A DNA stretch of 20,634 nucleotides, taken from the NCBI GenBank assembly GCA_027604685.1, contig JADHYX010000391.1:1-20634 (forward strand), given 5' to 3'. The DNA is from Lobulomyces angularis. Taxonomy: Eukaryota; Chytridiomycota; Chytridiomycetes; Lobulomycetales; Lobulomycetaceae. The notes beneath the pieces are model-generated. The model was given only the letters and a program-made list of their open reading frames with translations, searched no databases and was not told the origin of the DNA. Below are positions 9,308 to 20,634 of this stretch, piece by piece (positions within the stretch are counted from its first letter, which is position 1; each line of letters opens with the position of its first letter). A program made the translations under genes and the position numbers.

Positions 9308-10290
9308 ATGAAATTTGGTCTATATACTACAATCATTTCTGCATTAGCATTAAGTTGCAGCTCCAAACCTAGTGAACCCAGAGGTAGAGTTTGCGGTACT
9401 CGAGAATTGAACATCACTAAGGATGCAGCTGTTTCACAATTTGTAAATGAAAAATCCTTCGTCTTTCACACTAAAATAACTTTTTTTTATAGTTTAACCT
9501 ACAAAATAGTTTTCTAAGTGCTTCCTTCCACTGTTTACATTAACGTCTACATCCATGTAATTAAAAGTACCAGTGGCGCAGCTGATGTAACTACTTCTCA
9601 GATAAATCAACAAATGGATGTGCTAAATGCTGCTTTTGCTGCTTCAGGATTTCAGTTTACTCTTCTATCATCAACAGAGGTTGTCAACCCATCTTGGTAC
9701 ACCGTTGCATATGGTAGTAGTGAAGAATCTTTAAGGAAACGTGCTTTAAGAAGAAGAACCGCCAAAGGTATTTCATCTAGTACTTAACAAAATTAAATAT
9801 TTTATTAGATTTGAATATGTATTTTGCAAATATTGGTGAAGATCTTCTTGGTAGGGCGACCCTTCCTAATGAATACAGTTCAGACCCAAAAAATGATGGG
9901 GTTGTGATATTATCCCAAACTGTTCCTGGTGGAAGCGAAACCAACTTTAATAGAGGAGACACAGCAACTCATGAAGTTGGACATTGGTTAGGTCTTTATC
10001 ACACCTTTCAAGGAGGTTGTAACGAAAATGGAGGAGATTTTGTATTGGACACACCTGCTGAAAGAACAGCAGCTTCTGGGTAAAGATAATCTCTAATTGT
10101 ATTAAAAATACTTATTTTTCTTTAAAGATGTCCTACTGGTAGAAATACTTGCACAGGTGCAGCATTTCCTGGAAACGACCCCATTAATAACTATATGGAC
10201 TATACATACTACACCTGTATGAATCAATTTACTCCAGGACAAGCCACTCGAATGAAGTCACTTTGGGGAAGTTATCGTGCAGGACAATAA
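9308..10290 (+). CDS. Secreted M43-family (pappalysin-like) zinc metallopeptidase, possible frameshift
   Basis: Extracellular zinc endopeptidase of the fungal M43B group. Exon 1 (9308-9442) encodes a hydrophobic signal peptide ([16 protein letters not shown]) and the family's Cys-Gly-Thr. Exon 2 ends at 9767 and carries [22 protein letters not shown] and GFQFTL. Exon 3 (9809-10079) carries [13 protein letters not shown], the zinc site [11 protein letters not shown] and a C-rich TFQGGC. Exon 4 (10128-10290) carries CPTGRNTC, the Met-turn region NNYMDY and [13 protein letters not shown]. Introns 9768-9808 and 10080-10127 are clean. The join of exons 1 and 2 is not: intron 9443-9492 has good signals, but the frame after it does not match the HVI frame, which is blocked by TAA at 9515-9517. 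A +1 frameshift, a sequencing error or an odd splice must be assumed. Protein length would be about 280 residues, normal for the family. Confidence 0.88.
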
Positions 10291-11450
10291 ATCAAGTTAT
10301 CCTTGATTTTTTATTATTTTTTTAAATAAAGGATTGTATATTTTCTTTTCCTTTAGTTTTTTTTTATAAATTTTTATACATATATATAGAAAAATATATT
10401 ACATTTACACTCTAAAAAATAATTGGCTCTTAATACTAAAAGGTTTTTTTAACATTTAAGAAAAAAAAAGAAAGCTAAAAAATAACTTTTTTTTTATTGA
10501 AAAAACTGCTTACTTTAAAAGGAAGGTTCAAATTAAAAAGGGAAACAGCCGCGCAAAAATTAGAATGCGCTTGAAAAAGCAAAAATGAAAATAAAAAAAA
10601 GGATAATAGTTCTATGGATTGTCTGAAATCTTCCAAGTGTTTTTGAAGCTTTGGCTTTGACCTCCGATCTTACGAAATAAAATGCAGAAAAAATCTCAAT
10701 TTGTATTACTAGTAGTGTTCATAGTGTAAAATCTTTTTTGAGCTAGAAAATGAGACTGGTATGTGAGACAGAGAGTTCTAACTTCTGAGCTATTACGTAT
10801 CGCTAAGTCCGGCTAGGAACCTCATTAGTTAAGACAACCATCGAAATATATCTGAAAGTTCTCTCTCTTTCCCTTTCAACATTCAATGAATATAACTGAT
10901 TTCAAGAAAAGTTGCCCTGTTTTACTTTGTTAATCCCATTGTTAGAAGCAGTTAAAATTCATGTATCATAATCCATCCAAAATTTCTCAACTCAGCAGAA
11001 TTTTTTTTTTTTCTCATTTATTATAAACAGAGGATTTTAATTCTATAAAAAAAGGTTTTTTTCATTCCCATTTAAATTTACATAAAAAAAAATAAAGTAA
11101 TTTTTTTAAAAATGAGCAATCCACAATCCACTACTTTGTAAAAACTACCTTCATTTTTCTTTTTACAAAATTTATTATATACAAAAAGACATTAAGAGGA
11201 AGGTAGAAATGCGGTATCTAAGATATTTATTTAATATATTGGGAAAAATAAGATATGGACTAAGAACGGTTTTTTTAATTTACCATTAGATATTTTAACT
11301 AAAATAAACAAAAATTAAAAACTTAAAGGGATAGTATCAAATGGATGTATCTGAACTAAATCTTTGATAATTTACTGTGGCGCAGCAACTAACTTTTTTT
11401 TTTTTTTTTTGGTTTCACAACAATTAAAAACTGATTTTAATTTTTTGAAG
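10291..11450. other. Gene-free region between the M43 peptidase and RPL22
   Basis: An AATAAAG near 10325 probably serves polyadenylation of the M43 transcript. The middle part, about 10540-10980, is clearly less AT-rich and less repetitive than the flanks, yet no coding frame longer than a few dozen codons and no tRNA, 5S, U1-U6 or other RNA that I recognise is present. The right end, with poly-T runs near 11393-11410, leads into RPL22 and should hold its promoter. Confidence 0.45.
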
Positions 11451-12034
11451 ATGGCCCCAGTAAGTTTTGTTCTATTTTTACATCTATTAAAAGGTTTTAA
11501 GATACCTTGAGTAGCTTGAAGATCTAATCTTAGTTTAAAACTTTTAAGTTTTAATTTTTATTAGCCTTCATTTTTAGTTTGCTCAAAACTTAAAATTAAT
11601 TGCAACTTTTTTTTTAGAGTAAAGTTACCAAACAAAAAAAAGTTGCTAACACCTTTACCTTAAACTGTTCAGGTCCTTCTGATGATAAAATTTTCAATGT
11701 TGCTACCTTTGTATGGTTTTTTTTTTTTTTTTTTTTTTTAACGATTTTTTTCTTACTACTGTAGGAAAAATTTTTACACGACAGAATTAAAGTTGCTGGA
11801 AGAACCAACAATTTAGGTAGTGCTGTTACCATTAAACGTGATGGAAGTTCTGTTTCAGTTACTGCTGCACCGGGAACCCCTTTTAGCAAAAGATACTTAA
11901 AATACCTTACCAAAAAATATTTGAAGAAAGAAAATCTAAGAGATTGGTTGAGGGTTTTAGCTACCGGAAAATCTTCTTATGAACTTAAATACTTCAACAT
12001 TGAACCTGAAGGTGGTGCTGAAGATGAGGAATAG
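11451..12034 (+). CDS. RPL22: 60S ribosomal protein eL22
   Basis: Component of the large cytosolic ribosomal subunit. Three exons: 11451-11459 (just Met-Ala-Pro), 11618-11710 and 11765-12034, joined in frame to 123 residues, the usual eL22 size. Recognisable stretches are [69 protein letters not shown] and YELKYFNI, followed by the family's acidic tail [10 protein letters not shown]. The first intron is 158 nt, far longer than the window's usual ~45 nt, and sits three codons after the start. The second is 54 nt and holds a run of more than 20 T. Stop is TAG. High confidence. Confidence 0.97.
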
Positions 12035-12353
12035 ATTTTTTTGATTTAATTTTTTAGAATTAATCTGGTTTTGTTGATATTAATAATATTAATTGGGTTT
12101 TAATTATCTGGGAATTATAATAATATGTACATTTTTTTATGTAACATTAAAAAAAATTTTATGCCTAAATTTTTGAAGATGTTCAATTTAAATTTTACTT
12201 CTAAATTAACATCCACTTTAATACCAGATGCTGCCACTCCAACTACCGCCAATAACTTCTCTATATTGCAACGGATGGTGAAAGATGCAGTAATATTTTT
12301 TAAAATTTAAAAATGTTGAAATTTTATAACAATTTTATTAATAACCTTAATTA
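12035..12353. other. Intergenic region between RPL22 and SelO
   Basis: AT-rich, presumably the RPL22 3' UTR and the SelO promoter. A 61-codon plus-strand frame (12125-12310) and an opposite-strand frame without a start codon overlap here. Neither resembles a known family, and the codon choice looks like random AT-rich sequence, so neither is called. Confidence 0.45.
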
Positions 12354-14259
<1,906 letters not shown>

Positions 14260-14300
14260 AAATAGGTTATAAATTGTTATGTGTATTATTTTTTATTTTA

Positions 14301-14330
14301 GTATTTAATTTGTTTCATAAATTAAATTAC
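14301..14330. repeat. AT-rich hairpin between convergent SelO and CSL4
   Basis: GTATTTAATTT (from 14301) is complementary to AATTAAATTAC (ending 14330) with one bulge, giving a short stem in the 233-nt gap between the two convergent 3' ends. It may help 3'-end formation for both genes, but such stems arise easily by chance in AT-rich DNA. Confidence 0.3.
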
Positions 14331-14492
14331 AATTTTTCATAAATAAATTAACTTATTGTTTTAAAACTAGCGTGTATGATATAAGCCTGTACAAATAATT
14401 TGCAAAAAAGGAATAATCAATTAAACCAAATAATAAAAGATAAATAAAAAAACAAGTAAGAAACATTACATATAGGTAAATATATATACTTC

Positions 14493-15302
14493 TTAAACCG
14501 GTTTCGCACATTTTCTAAATTCTATTGTTTTCGTTTTTGGGCATATCATTTGCTCCCTAAAAAAAAATATATATTTACAAATATATATATAATTAATAAA
14601 TATAAAATTTGTTTAAAAAAAAGTTATTTAACCATGATATTGGAACCATAGTATATCCGGCGACGCTTTGACTCAGAATGCAACCTGTATTTTCATAAGA
14701 TTTAAAATCAAAAAAATTAATTTAAATTGATAAACACCTAATTCGTTTTCAGCAGTGGAAAGAAAGTAAGACCTGGTATCACCCAAAGATATGACTCTGG
14801 CACGTATTATATCACTTGGTCTGAAACTTTTGTACACCTGTACTTTATCTCTGAAGAAAATTGGGAATAAGAAAATAACATGTTTAAATAATTTGTTGTA
14901 AATAGTTACCGTTCCGTCGCTCTTATATCCTGTACTCTAACAATCCCTTGAAACGCTTCAGAACAAGGAATTGCCCCAACCACTAGGATAGAAACTGTAG
15001 CGAATCTAAAAATGTAAATAAATAATATTAAAAAAATAACAAATTAGGTAAAGTCACCTTGGGTTAACTCTAATAACTTTTCCTGTTATTATATCGTTAA
15101 CACTAGGTACTGAAGTGGGGTTGTTTAATTTTTTCACAAAAATCATTTCTTCATTAGAATTGTCATTAAGTTTCTCAATTGATTTATAACCGCAAACAGA
15201 TGCATATATATTTCCTTCTTTTTCGTAACATCCTGGTCCTACTTGTAGATTATGTGATGCATAATTTAATAACACTCCTGGGGAAACCTTTTCATTTTCC
15301 AT
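14493..15302 (-). CDS. CSL4: Exosome complex subunit Csl4
   Basis: Cap subunit of the RNA exosome, which helps bind and feed RNA to the core and its nucleases in nucleus and cytoplasm. Exons: 15302-15058, 15005-14910, 14850-14738, 14684-14633, 14556-14493; 189 residues, close to the human protein (195). The N-terminal domain shows SPGVLL, GPGCYEKEGNIYASVCG and VPSVNDIITGKVIRVNPR. The S1 RNA-binding part follows with ATVSILVV, FQGIVRVQDIRATERDKVQVYKSF (split over the second intron), DIIRARVISLGDTRSYFLST. The C-terminal zinc-ribbon-like end has CILSQSVAGYTMVPISW and EQMICPKTKTIEFRKCAKPV, with the EXRKXAK signature of the family. Introns are 52, 59, 53 and 76 nt. It is followed on the same strand, upstream, by PTC1. 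Confidence 0.95.
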
Positions 15303-15730
15303 TTAAAAAAAAACAAAAAAATTATCTTTCACTAACTTCAATTTTAGGCTAATTATGTATTAGTATTTATATATATATAATTCTTCTTTTATTTATTTTT
15401 TTTTATTTTCAAAAAAAAAATGATACAAAAATTTGAAATAAAAAAAAAATGGTTTTAATTTTTTATTTTATATAACCAAGATACAAATCAGCAACTTTTC
15501 ACATACCGTACTAAATTTAAAAATATATAAAATCCAAAAGATTTAATGGTTTATTCAATTTTATTGCATTTAGTAAATTTGCTCTTGCAAAAAATAAAAT
15601 GCAATTCTCAAATAATGCATCCATTAAGTATTTATATCCCCCAACTATTCTACAAACTATGATTAAATCAAACTACCGTCAAAAACACACCGCAAAAAAT
15701 TTTCTATACTGAAGGAAAGTACAACTAATA
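15303..15730. other. Intergenic region between PTC1-like gene and CSL4
   Basis: This is the 3' flank of the PP2C gene and the upstream region of CSL4, both on the minus strand. It is AT-rich with A runs near 15410-15420 and 15441-15449 and an ATATATATA tract near 15368-15378. I see no gene, RNA or repeat that can be supported. Confidence 0.5.
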
Positions 15731-17045
15731 CTAGTTACGAACTAAAAAATCTTTATCGAATTTTATACACAGAATACTTAAATTATCAGTAGACATATTT
15801 TGTAAGGCATAGTTTAATAATTTGGAACTCGCTTCTTGCGGATCAGATTCATCTTTAATCAGATCTATTGCTGTCTGATCGCTGCATACATCCCATAGCT
15901 AAAAAAATAAACTTCAAGTAATTTTACTATCGTCATACCCCATCACAAGCAAGAATCAACATAGAATCTGTTGGTTTTAACACTGTTTCCATTGTATAGG
16001 GGCTACCAATAACCCATTCTTTCATGGAAATGTCACCTAATGACCGTGTGACAGCCAAAACACCTTTTTTTTCCATGATAACATAAATTAAAATTATTTT
16101 TCATTTACCATTAACTCGATTATTCATAACAAATCCACCAGCTTCCATTATTCTTTTTACTTCTTGATTATCACTTCCTTTATGGTCGTAAGACAATCTA
16201 ACAGCAACACCATCCCGACTATTAAGAATAAAAAATTTAATCTACAGAAAATAAAAGTTTACCATAGCACAGCACGGGAATCTCCTGCATTTGCAGTATA
16301 TAATACTCTCGATTTTTTATCATTCTTAATTTCGTTGCGGATATATGCTACAATTGCGGTAGCACCGCTAAATAGGCCTTTTTTTTCACTTAATTGTTTA
16401 TCAGTTTGAATAAAGGTTTTATTTAATAATTCTGGTATCGGGATATCGGGTGATTCTTTTAAATTTTTTTGAAAATTCTTTTCAAATTAATATTAAAAAA
16501 TGGGAAAAATCCAACAAAAAAATTTACAAAAAAGATTATAGAAATTAAAGTGAAAGCTTTACTAGTACCTCATGTAAATATAAACCACAATGCTCTGCCG
16601 TTGATTTTCCAGCATGTCCATCAAATATTGCAAACCATCCTGATCCTAACACATTTCCGAAATTATAAAAAAATGAGTGCGAATCCTTAAATAATAATAT
16701 CATATTTTAGAAGCTATAAAAGAAATTCACAAAAAAAAAATTGGTACCTCCATACTTCTCCTATATTTTTTATTTTTATCTTCTGCAAAACCAATTGAAA
16801 ATCCACTGCTTTTCTGGACGCTGTCATCTCTTATTAAACTGTTGTTTCCTTCCTCTAATTCTTCTTCACTGCTATCATCATCACTACTTTCAAACTGATT
16901 CATAGTTTCTGTACCAGCTTCAAAAGAAAACTAAGTTTTTAGATAAAAAAAAATTACCTTTCAAAGTCGCACTATAATCATCTAAGTCTTCATCTTCAAA
17001 TTTGGTTAAACTTGAGGCAGGACTTTCAGTAATATTACGTTGCAT
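15731..17045 (-). CDS. PTC1: PP2C serine/threonine phosphatase, Ptc1-like
   Basis: Metal-dependent phosphatase; Ptc1 in yeast down-regulates HOG and other MAP kinase signalling. Exons: 17045-16958, 16917-16748, 16685-16569, 16477-16263, 16218-16109, 16063-15939, 15898-15731; 330 residues. All PPM motifs are in order: [22 protein letters not shown] (metal Asp and Gly), [73 protein letters not shown] and [20 protein letters not shown] and the following VIGSPYT are closest in my memory to yeast Ptc1. An acidic Ser/Asp/Glu-rich stretch of about 80 residues precedes the catalytic domain. Two acceptors (16478, 16064) follow purine-rich AAAAG rather than a pyrimidine tract, so those junctions are slightly less certain. 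It is divergent from HEM12 over a 135-nt shared promoter. Confidence 0.94.
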
Positions 17046-17180
17046 TATTATATGTGATGAATAGAAAGTAATATTTAAATTGAAATAAAAAAATATAAAT
17101 ATTTAACGAATAAATTAATAAGAATGAAATTCGTGTATCACAAAAAAATCTTTTTAAGAACTTGTTTTATATTAAATTTA
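17046..17180. promoter_or_regulatory. Divergent promoter of PTC1-like gene and HEM12
   Basis: Only 135 nt separate the two start codons (78 nt if HEM12 uses an upstream in-frame ATG at 17124). AT-rich tracts that could serve as TATA elements for either side are present, but no specific operator can be named. The two genes probably share control elements. Confidence 0.4.
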
Positions 17181-18443
17181 ATGAAGACAAAACGAGATTT
17201 TCCATCATTAAAAAATGATTTGATTTTAAGAGCTGTAAAAGGTGAAGAAGTTGAAAGGATTCCAGGTGCGACCTCTTTCTTTACATTTGAAAAATGATAA
17301 TTTTTTAGTTTGGGTAATGAGACAAGCCGGTAGGTATTTACCTGAATATTTAGAAGTTCGCAAACAGAATGATTTTTTCAAGATTTGCAGAACTCCTGAA
17401 TTAGCCTGTAAAGTAACATTGCAGCCAATTGACAGATTCGCAGGTTTACTTGATGCCTCAATTATTTTCTGTGATATATTAGTGATCCCGCAAGGTAGTC
17501 TTTCACTTTCATATTTTAATTAATAAGATTGAAAGCTATGGGATTGGAAGTTCAGATGGTGGAAGGAAAAGGACCTCATTTTCCACATCCAATCAGAGTT
17601 GTTGAAGATTTAAAAAGATTAAAAGATACTGTAGATGTTGATAAAGAATTAAGTTATGTCTATGAAGCTATTACGTTAACAAGAATTAAGCTAGATGGAA
17701 GATGTCCTTTGTTTGGGTTTGTAGGGGCCCCTTGGACATTGTTTGCATATATGATTGAAGGAGGCGGAAGTAAGACATTATCAAAAGCTAAAACATGGCT
17801 TTATACATATCCAAAGGAAAGCCATAGATTGTTACAAAAAACAACAGATGTCATTGTGGACTTTATCTTGGGTCAGATTAGAGCTGGTGCTCAAGTAATT
17901 AAATGATTAAGTAAAATATAATATTTTCTTACCAATGCATTTCAACATTCTTTGCAGATGATTCAAGTTTTTGATAGTTGGGGTGGAGAATTAACACCAA
18001 AGATGTTTAGAACTTTTAGTGTACCGTATTTAACGCAGATAGCATCCAGAGTTAAAGCTGCTATGGTTGAAGAAGGATTGCAAGTGCCACTGTTTATATT
18101 TGCAAAAGGGGCGCATGCTTCTTTAGATATTTTGTCATCAATTGGATACGATGTTGTATCTTTAGATTGTACGATTGATCCTAAACAAGCAAGGATTGAT
18201 ACAAAGTGGAGAGTTACTCTGCAGGGAAATGCTGACCCAAATTTACTGTATGCTCCTGCTGATGTGATAAAGAAAGAAGTTCGTGAAATGTTAAATGCTT
18301 TTGGAGCAAATAATTATATTGCAAATTTAGGGCATGGAATGATGCCAGGACATTCGCCAGATGCTTTAAAGGTTTTTTTGGAAGCCATTAGAGATCATTC
18401 AAGCAGTATGGGAAACAAAAGAAAATTCGAAGAAAGTAAATAA
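17181..18443 (+). CDS. HEM12: Uroporphyrinogen decarboxylase
   Basis: Fifth enzyme of haem synthesis: it removes four carboxyl groups from uroporphyrinogen III to give coproporphyrinogen III in the cytosol, without a cofactor. Exons: 17181-17265, 17309-17494, 17536-17894, 17958-18443; 371 residues, as expected. Signatures: [18 protein letters not shown] (split by intron 1), the catalytic region [17 protein letters not shown] (split by intron 2), [53 protein letters not shown] and [15 protein letters not shown]. The C-terminus adds a basic [10 protein letters not shown] tail. The start at 17181 matches the family's length. An in-frame ATG at 17124 would add 19 residues that are basic and hydrophobic. 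The gene faces COX17 tail to tail. Confidence 0.97.
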
Positions 18444-18569
18444 TTTATTTTTTTTTATTTAAAATTTAGAATTTCTTAGAAATTAATAATACTGCTAACG
18501 TATAGCGTAAATTTCTTTGAAACTATTATCTTAATGTTATATAACGTGTTTCATCTGAATTTTTTTATT

Positions 18570-18635
18570 GATTAGATGTTTAGATATATTTGTGAAAATC
18601 TTAATTTTTCACAAAAATATTTAAAAACATCTATC
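18570..18635. repeat. Long imperfect hairpin between convergent HEM12 and COX17
   Basis: The left arm (18570-18599, GATTAGATGTTTAGATATAT and onward through TTGTGAAAAT) is complementary, with a few mismatches and one bulge, to the right arm (about 18604-18635, ending AAAAACATCTATC). The stem is about 30 bp and the loop only a few nucleotides. It sits in the middle of the 402-nt gap between two convergent 3' ends. It could be a 3'-end or termination element working on both strands, or a very small MITE-like element. The rest of 18444-18845 shows no gene. Confidence 0.6.
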
Positions 18636-18845
18636 TTTTTCTTTATCCATGATACATTTTAACATTGGTTGGTTTTCGGGAACAAAAAAATAAACTCATT
18701 AATTAGTTATAAATTTCTCTAATTTGAAATTTGATGCCTACATATTAAAATTTATATATTTTAAATAGAACAAAAAGGAATTAATAAATTAACAAAAAAA
18801 AAGGCAACCGTGGAAGTTCAGCGCCAAATATCGTTTGTAGAACCG

Positions 18846-19078
18846 TCAAATGTTAAATCCCATTTTTCTCATACAATCCTGGTGAGCTTTAATTAGGTCC
18901 ATACAGTTTTCTTCACCAAACTTGATAACACATTCATCTCGCTTAGTTCTGGTATCTGGACTAAAGCAAAAGTTAATAAGGATAGAAAAATATTGTACTG
19001 TTAATACCAAGCACAACATGGTTTGCATGAAGGTTTTTTTTCTTGTGGTTCATTTAACGAAGATGTTGCTTGTCCCAT
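18846..19078 (-). CDS. COX17: Copper chaperone Cox17
   Basis: Carries Cu(I) in the mitochondrial intermembrane space to Sco1 and Cox11 for cytochrome c oxidase assembly. Two exons, 19078-19008 and 18960-18846, join to 61 residues, within the family range. The copper-binding KPCCACPDT spans the 47-nt intron (last Cys codon split). It is followed by the two CX9C helices: C-VIKFGEEN-C and C-MDLIKAHQD-C as read in RDECVIKFGEENC and IKAHQDCMRKMGF. No cleavable presequence is present, as expected for Mia40 import. The stop-bounded frame that begins at 19028 is an intron read-through and not the true N-terminus. It lies 166 nt downstream of, and on the same strand as, RPS4. Confidence 0.97.
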
Positions 19079-19244
19079 AATATTTTTTTTTTTTTTTTAG
19101 TTTTAAAAAAAAAAATATTTCAAATTAATGTTCACCTTTACAAAAAAATCAATTTATAAATATATTTATGAAGGGGTTTATTTAAAGAAGAACTACTTTA
19201 TTTTTTAGCTAACAGTATTCAGAATTAAAAATAATAAAATAAAC

Positions 19245-20391
19245 TTATTGCTCTCTGCGACGATCTCTTTCTTGCTCCAAAGTTAGTTTAATTCCCTTTC
19301 CTTTTGGAGTAGAGATCCAAGGTTTAACACCTTGTCCAATAACAAATATGTTAGCAATTCTGGTTGCAAATGTACGATCCAGGGCATCCTTAACATGGAC
19401 AATATCAAAACCACCATGGTGACGTTCACGATGGGTAATAGTTCCAATTCTTCCCATAGAATGCCCTCCAGTAATGTAAACAAGATTACCTAAATACAAT
19501 CATTAGTTTTGTCTATTTGGTAGCTGTACCTGTATCAAATTTGATAAAATCAGTTGCTTTACCGGTCTCCAGATCAACCTTAACAGTATCATTGACTTTA
19601 ATTAATGGGTCTGGGTAACGAAGAGTTCTTCCATCATGAGTTACAGCAAAAGGTATACCTTTAGCTCCAAGTTGGACTTTTTTTACTTTACATAATTTGT
19701 ATTTGGCTTCTTCAGCTGTAATTCTGTGAATGATAAAACGGCCTTTGGTGTCATAAATTAAGCGAAAGTTTTCGTTTGTTTTTTCAATGGTAATAACATC
19801 TAATGTTAGAAAAAAAAAAAAAAAGTGGAAACATAAGTTTAAGATAGTTTAAATAGATTCTTTAAATTTTTCTAAAAAAAAATTTGTTACCCATGAACCC
19901 TGCAGGATAAGTAACGTCAGTTCGGACTTTACCGTCAACTTTGACAAGTCTTTGCATCATTATAGAGGTTGTTTCTTTTCCAGTAAGTGCATACTTTAAT
20001 CTATTTCTAAGAAAAATTATTAAAGGTAAAGATTCCCTTAACTTGTGCGGACCAGGAGAAGGACGTGGAGCCTAATCGATTAATTAAAAAAAAATAAAAA
20101 ACCTCTTTTTATACCCAAGTTCCTGTTAGTTTATCCAACATCCAATGCTTTGGAGCATTCAGCCTAACAAGAATTTAATAAAAATTAAATTCAATTATAC
20201 CTTTTTAAATGTTTTTTTGGTCCTCTTCCCTATGAAATTGGAAAAGACAAAAAGATTAACATAAGTTGAGAAAAATTAAAAAACAGTGCAATTTTGTTAA
20301 TTGATATAAAATAACGTTTCAAACAAGTAAATTAAAGTGGATAATGGTAGATGGGATGGAATTCAATGGGATTGGATTAAAAAATTACCAT
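19245..20391 (-). CDS. RPS4: 40S ribosomal protein eS4
   Basis: Component of the small cytosolic ribosomal subunit. Exons: 20391-20389 (the ATG alone), 20229-20201, 20163-20115, 20071-19891, 19799-19530, 19489-19245; 258 residues. In order one sees [40 protein letters not shown], the S4 RNA-binding region [11 protein letters not shown] and [67 protein letters not shown], the KOW-like [38 protein letters not shown] and [14 protein letters not shown]. The first intron is 159 nt and directly follows the start codon; the others are 37-91 nt. Exon 1 being a lone start codon is also known in other fungal eS4 genes. Confidence 0.96.
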
Positions 20392-20450
20392 GTTGCCAGA
20401 TTATTGAATGGAAAAATTTTCGAGAAAGATCATTGGTTACACCAAAATAA

Positions 20451-20634
20451 TTAGTGTTTGGGCATTATCTTTCTGAACAGGCTGTTTTTGCTAGGGAACA
20501 ACTTAACTATAATGAAAAATGCCAAAAATTCTTAGAAAAAAACTATAAATGGAGAGTAAATAAATATTTTTTACTTGATCATTTAAATACAAAATGGAAA
20601 AACATTCTTGCAATAAAACTAAATTCAATAATCT
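20451..20634 (+). CDS. Partial open frame running off the window, unknown product
   Basis: A frame without stops runs from 20451 to the window end. It reads through FGHYLSEQAVFAREQLN, then a charged KCQKFLEKNYKWRVNKY and DHLNTKWKNIL. The helical, Lys-rich composition looks protein-like, but I do not recognise the family. There is no ATG at its left end; ATAATTAG at 20447-20454 or CTGAACAG near 20470-20477 could be splice acceptors, so this may be an internal exon of a plus-strand gene whose first exon would lie within about 60 nt of the divergent RPS4 start codon. It may equally be chance. Confidence 0.35.

Noticed and set aside
11614..11913. Minus-strand frame across RPL22
   Set aside because: Shadow of the eL22 exons and the poly-T intron.
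12125..12310. 61-codon plus-strand frame upstream of SelO
   Set aside because: No known family, AT-driven composition, and it lies where the RPL22 3' UTR and SelO promoter must be. The opposite-strand frame lacks a start codon.

Overview
This window is nuclear DNA from an AT-rich, intron-rich eukaryote, most likely an early-diverging fungus (a Rozella-like, aphelid or chytrid lineage is my guess; the species cannot be fixed from sequence alone). The evidence is many short GT..AG introns (mostly 38-65 nt), a eukaryote-type tRNA-Leu, cytosolic ribosomal proteins eL22 and eS4, a Ptc1-type phosphatase, an exosome Csl4 subunit and a fungal-type secreted M43 metallopeptidase. TAA, TAG and TGA all serve as stops, so the standard code applies. 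COX17 and uroporphyrinogen decarboxylase imply respiring mitochondria and haem synthesis, which argues against anaerobic gut fungi and Microsporidia.

Layout. 1-1680 is gene-poor AT-rich DNA holding an inverted-repeat copy (925-1097), a 60-bp palindromic block (about 1203-1259), and two tandem ~191-bp units ending exactly at a tRNA-Leu(CAA) gene (1681-1760). 2166-7295 (minus) is a complete ABCC/MRP-type ABC transporter that I resolved into 24 exons in one unbroken frame (1269 aa). Its upstream region (7322-7498) is the inverted partner of 925-1097. 7613-9031 (minus) is a decayed, C-terminally truncated Fanzor, the eukaryotic relative of TnpB RNA-guided nucleases. 9308-10290 (plus) is a secreted M43 metallopeptidase with a frame conflict near its second exon. 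After a 1.16-kb gene-free stretch comes RPL22 (11451-12034, plus), then SelO (12354-14259, plus).

The right part is dense housekeeping: CSL4 (minus), PTC1-like PP2C (minus), HEM12/UROD (plus), COX17 (minus) and RPS4 (minus), with intergenic gaps of about 0.1-0.4 kb. A further open frame runs off the right edge (plus), divergent from RPS4.

The genes do not form one pathway. COX17 and UROD serve respiration and haem; RPL22, RPS4 and CSL4 serve translation and RNA processing; the ABC transporter and protease are export and secretion genes beside the repeat-rich, mobile-element-scarred left side. Exon coordinates were worked out by hand from splice signals, reading frame and family conservation. 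They close into single open frames for every gene except the M43 peptidase and the Fanzor remnant.
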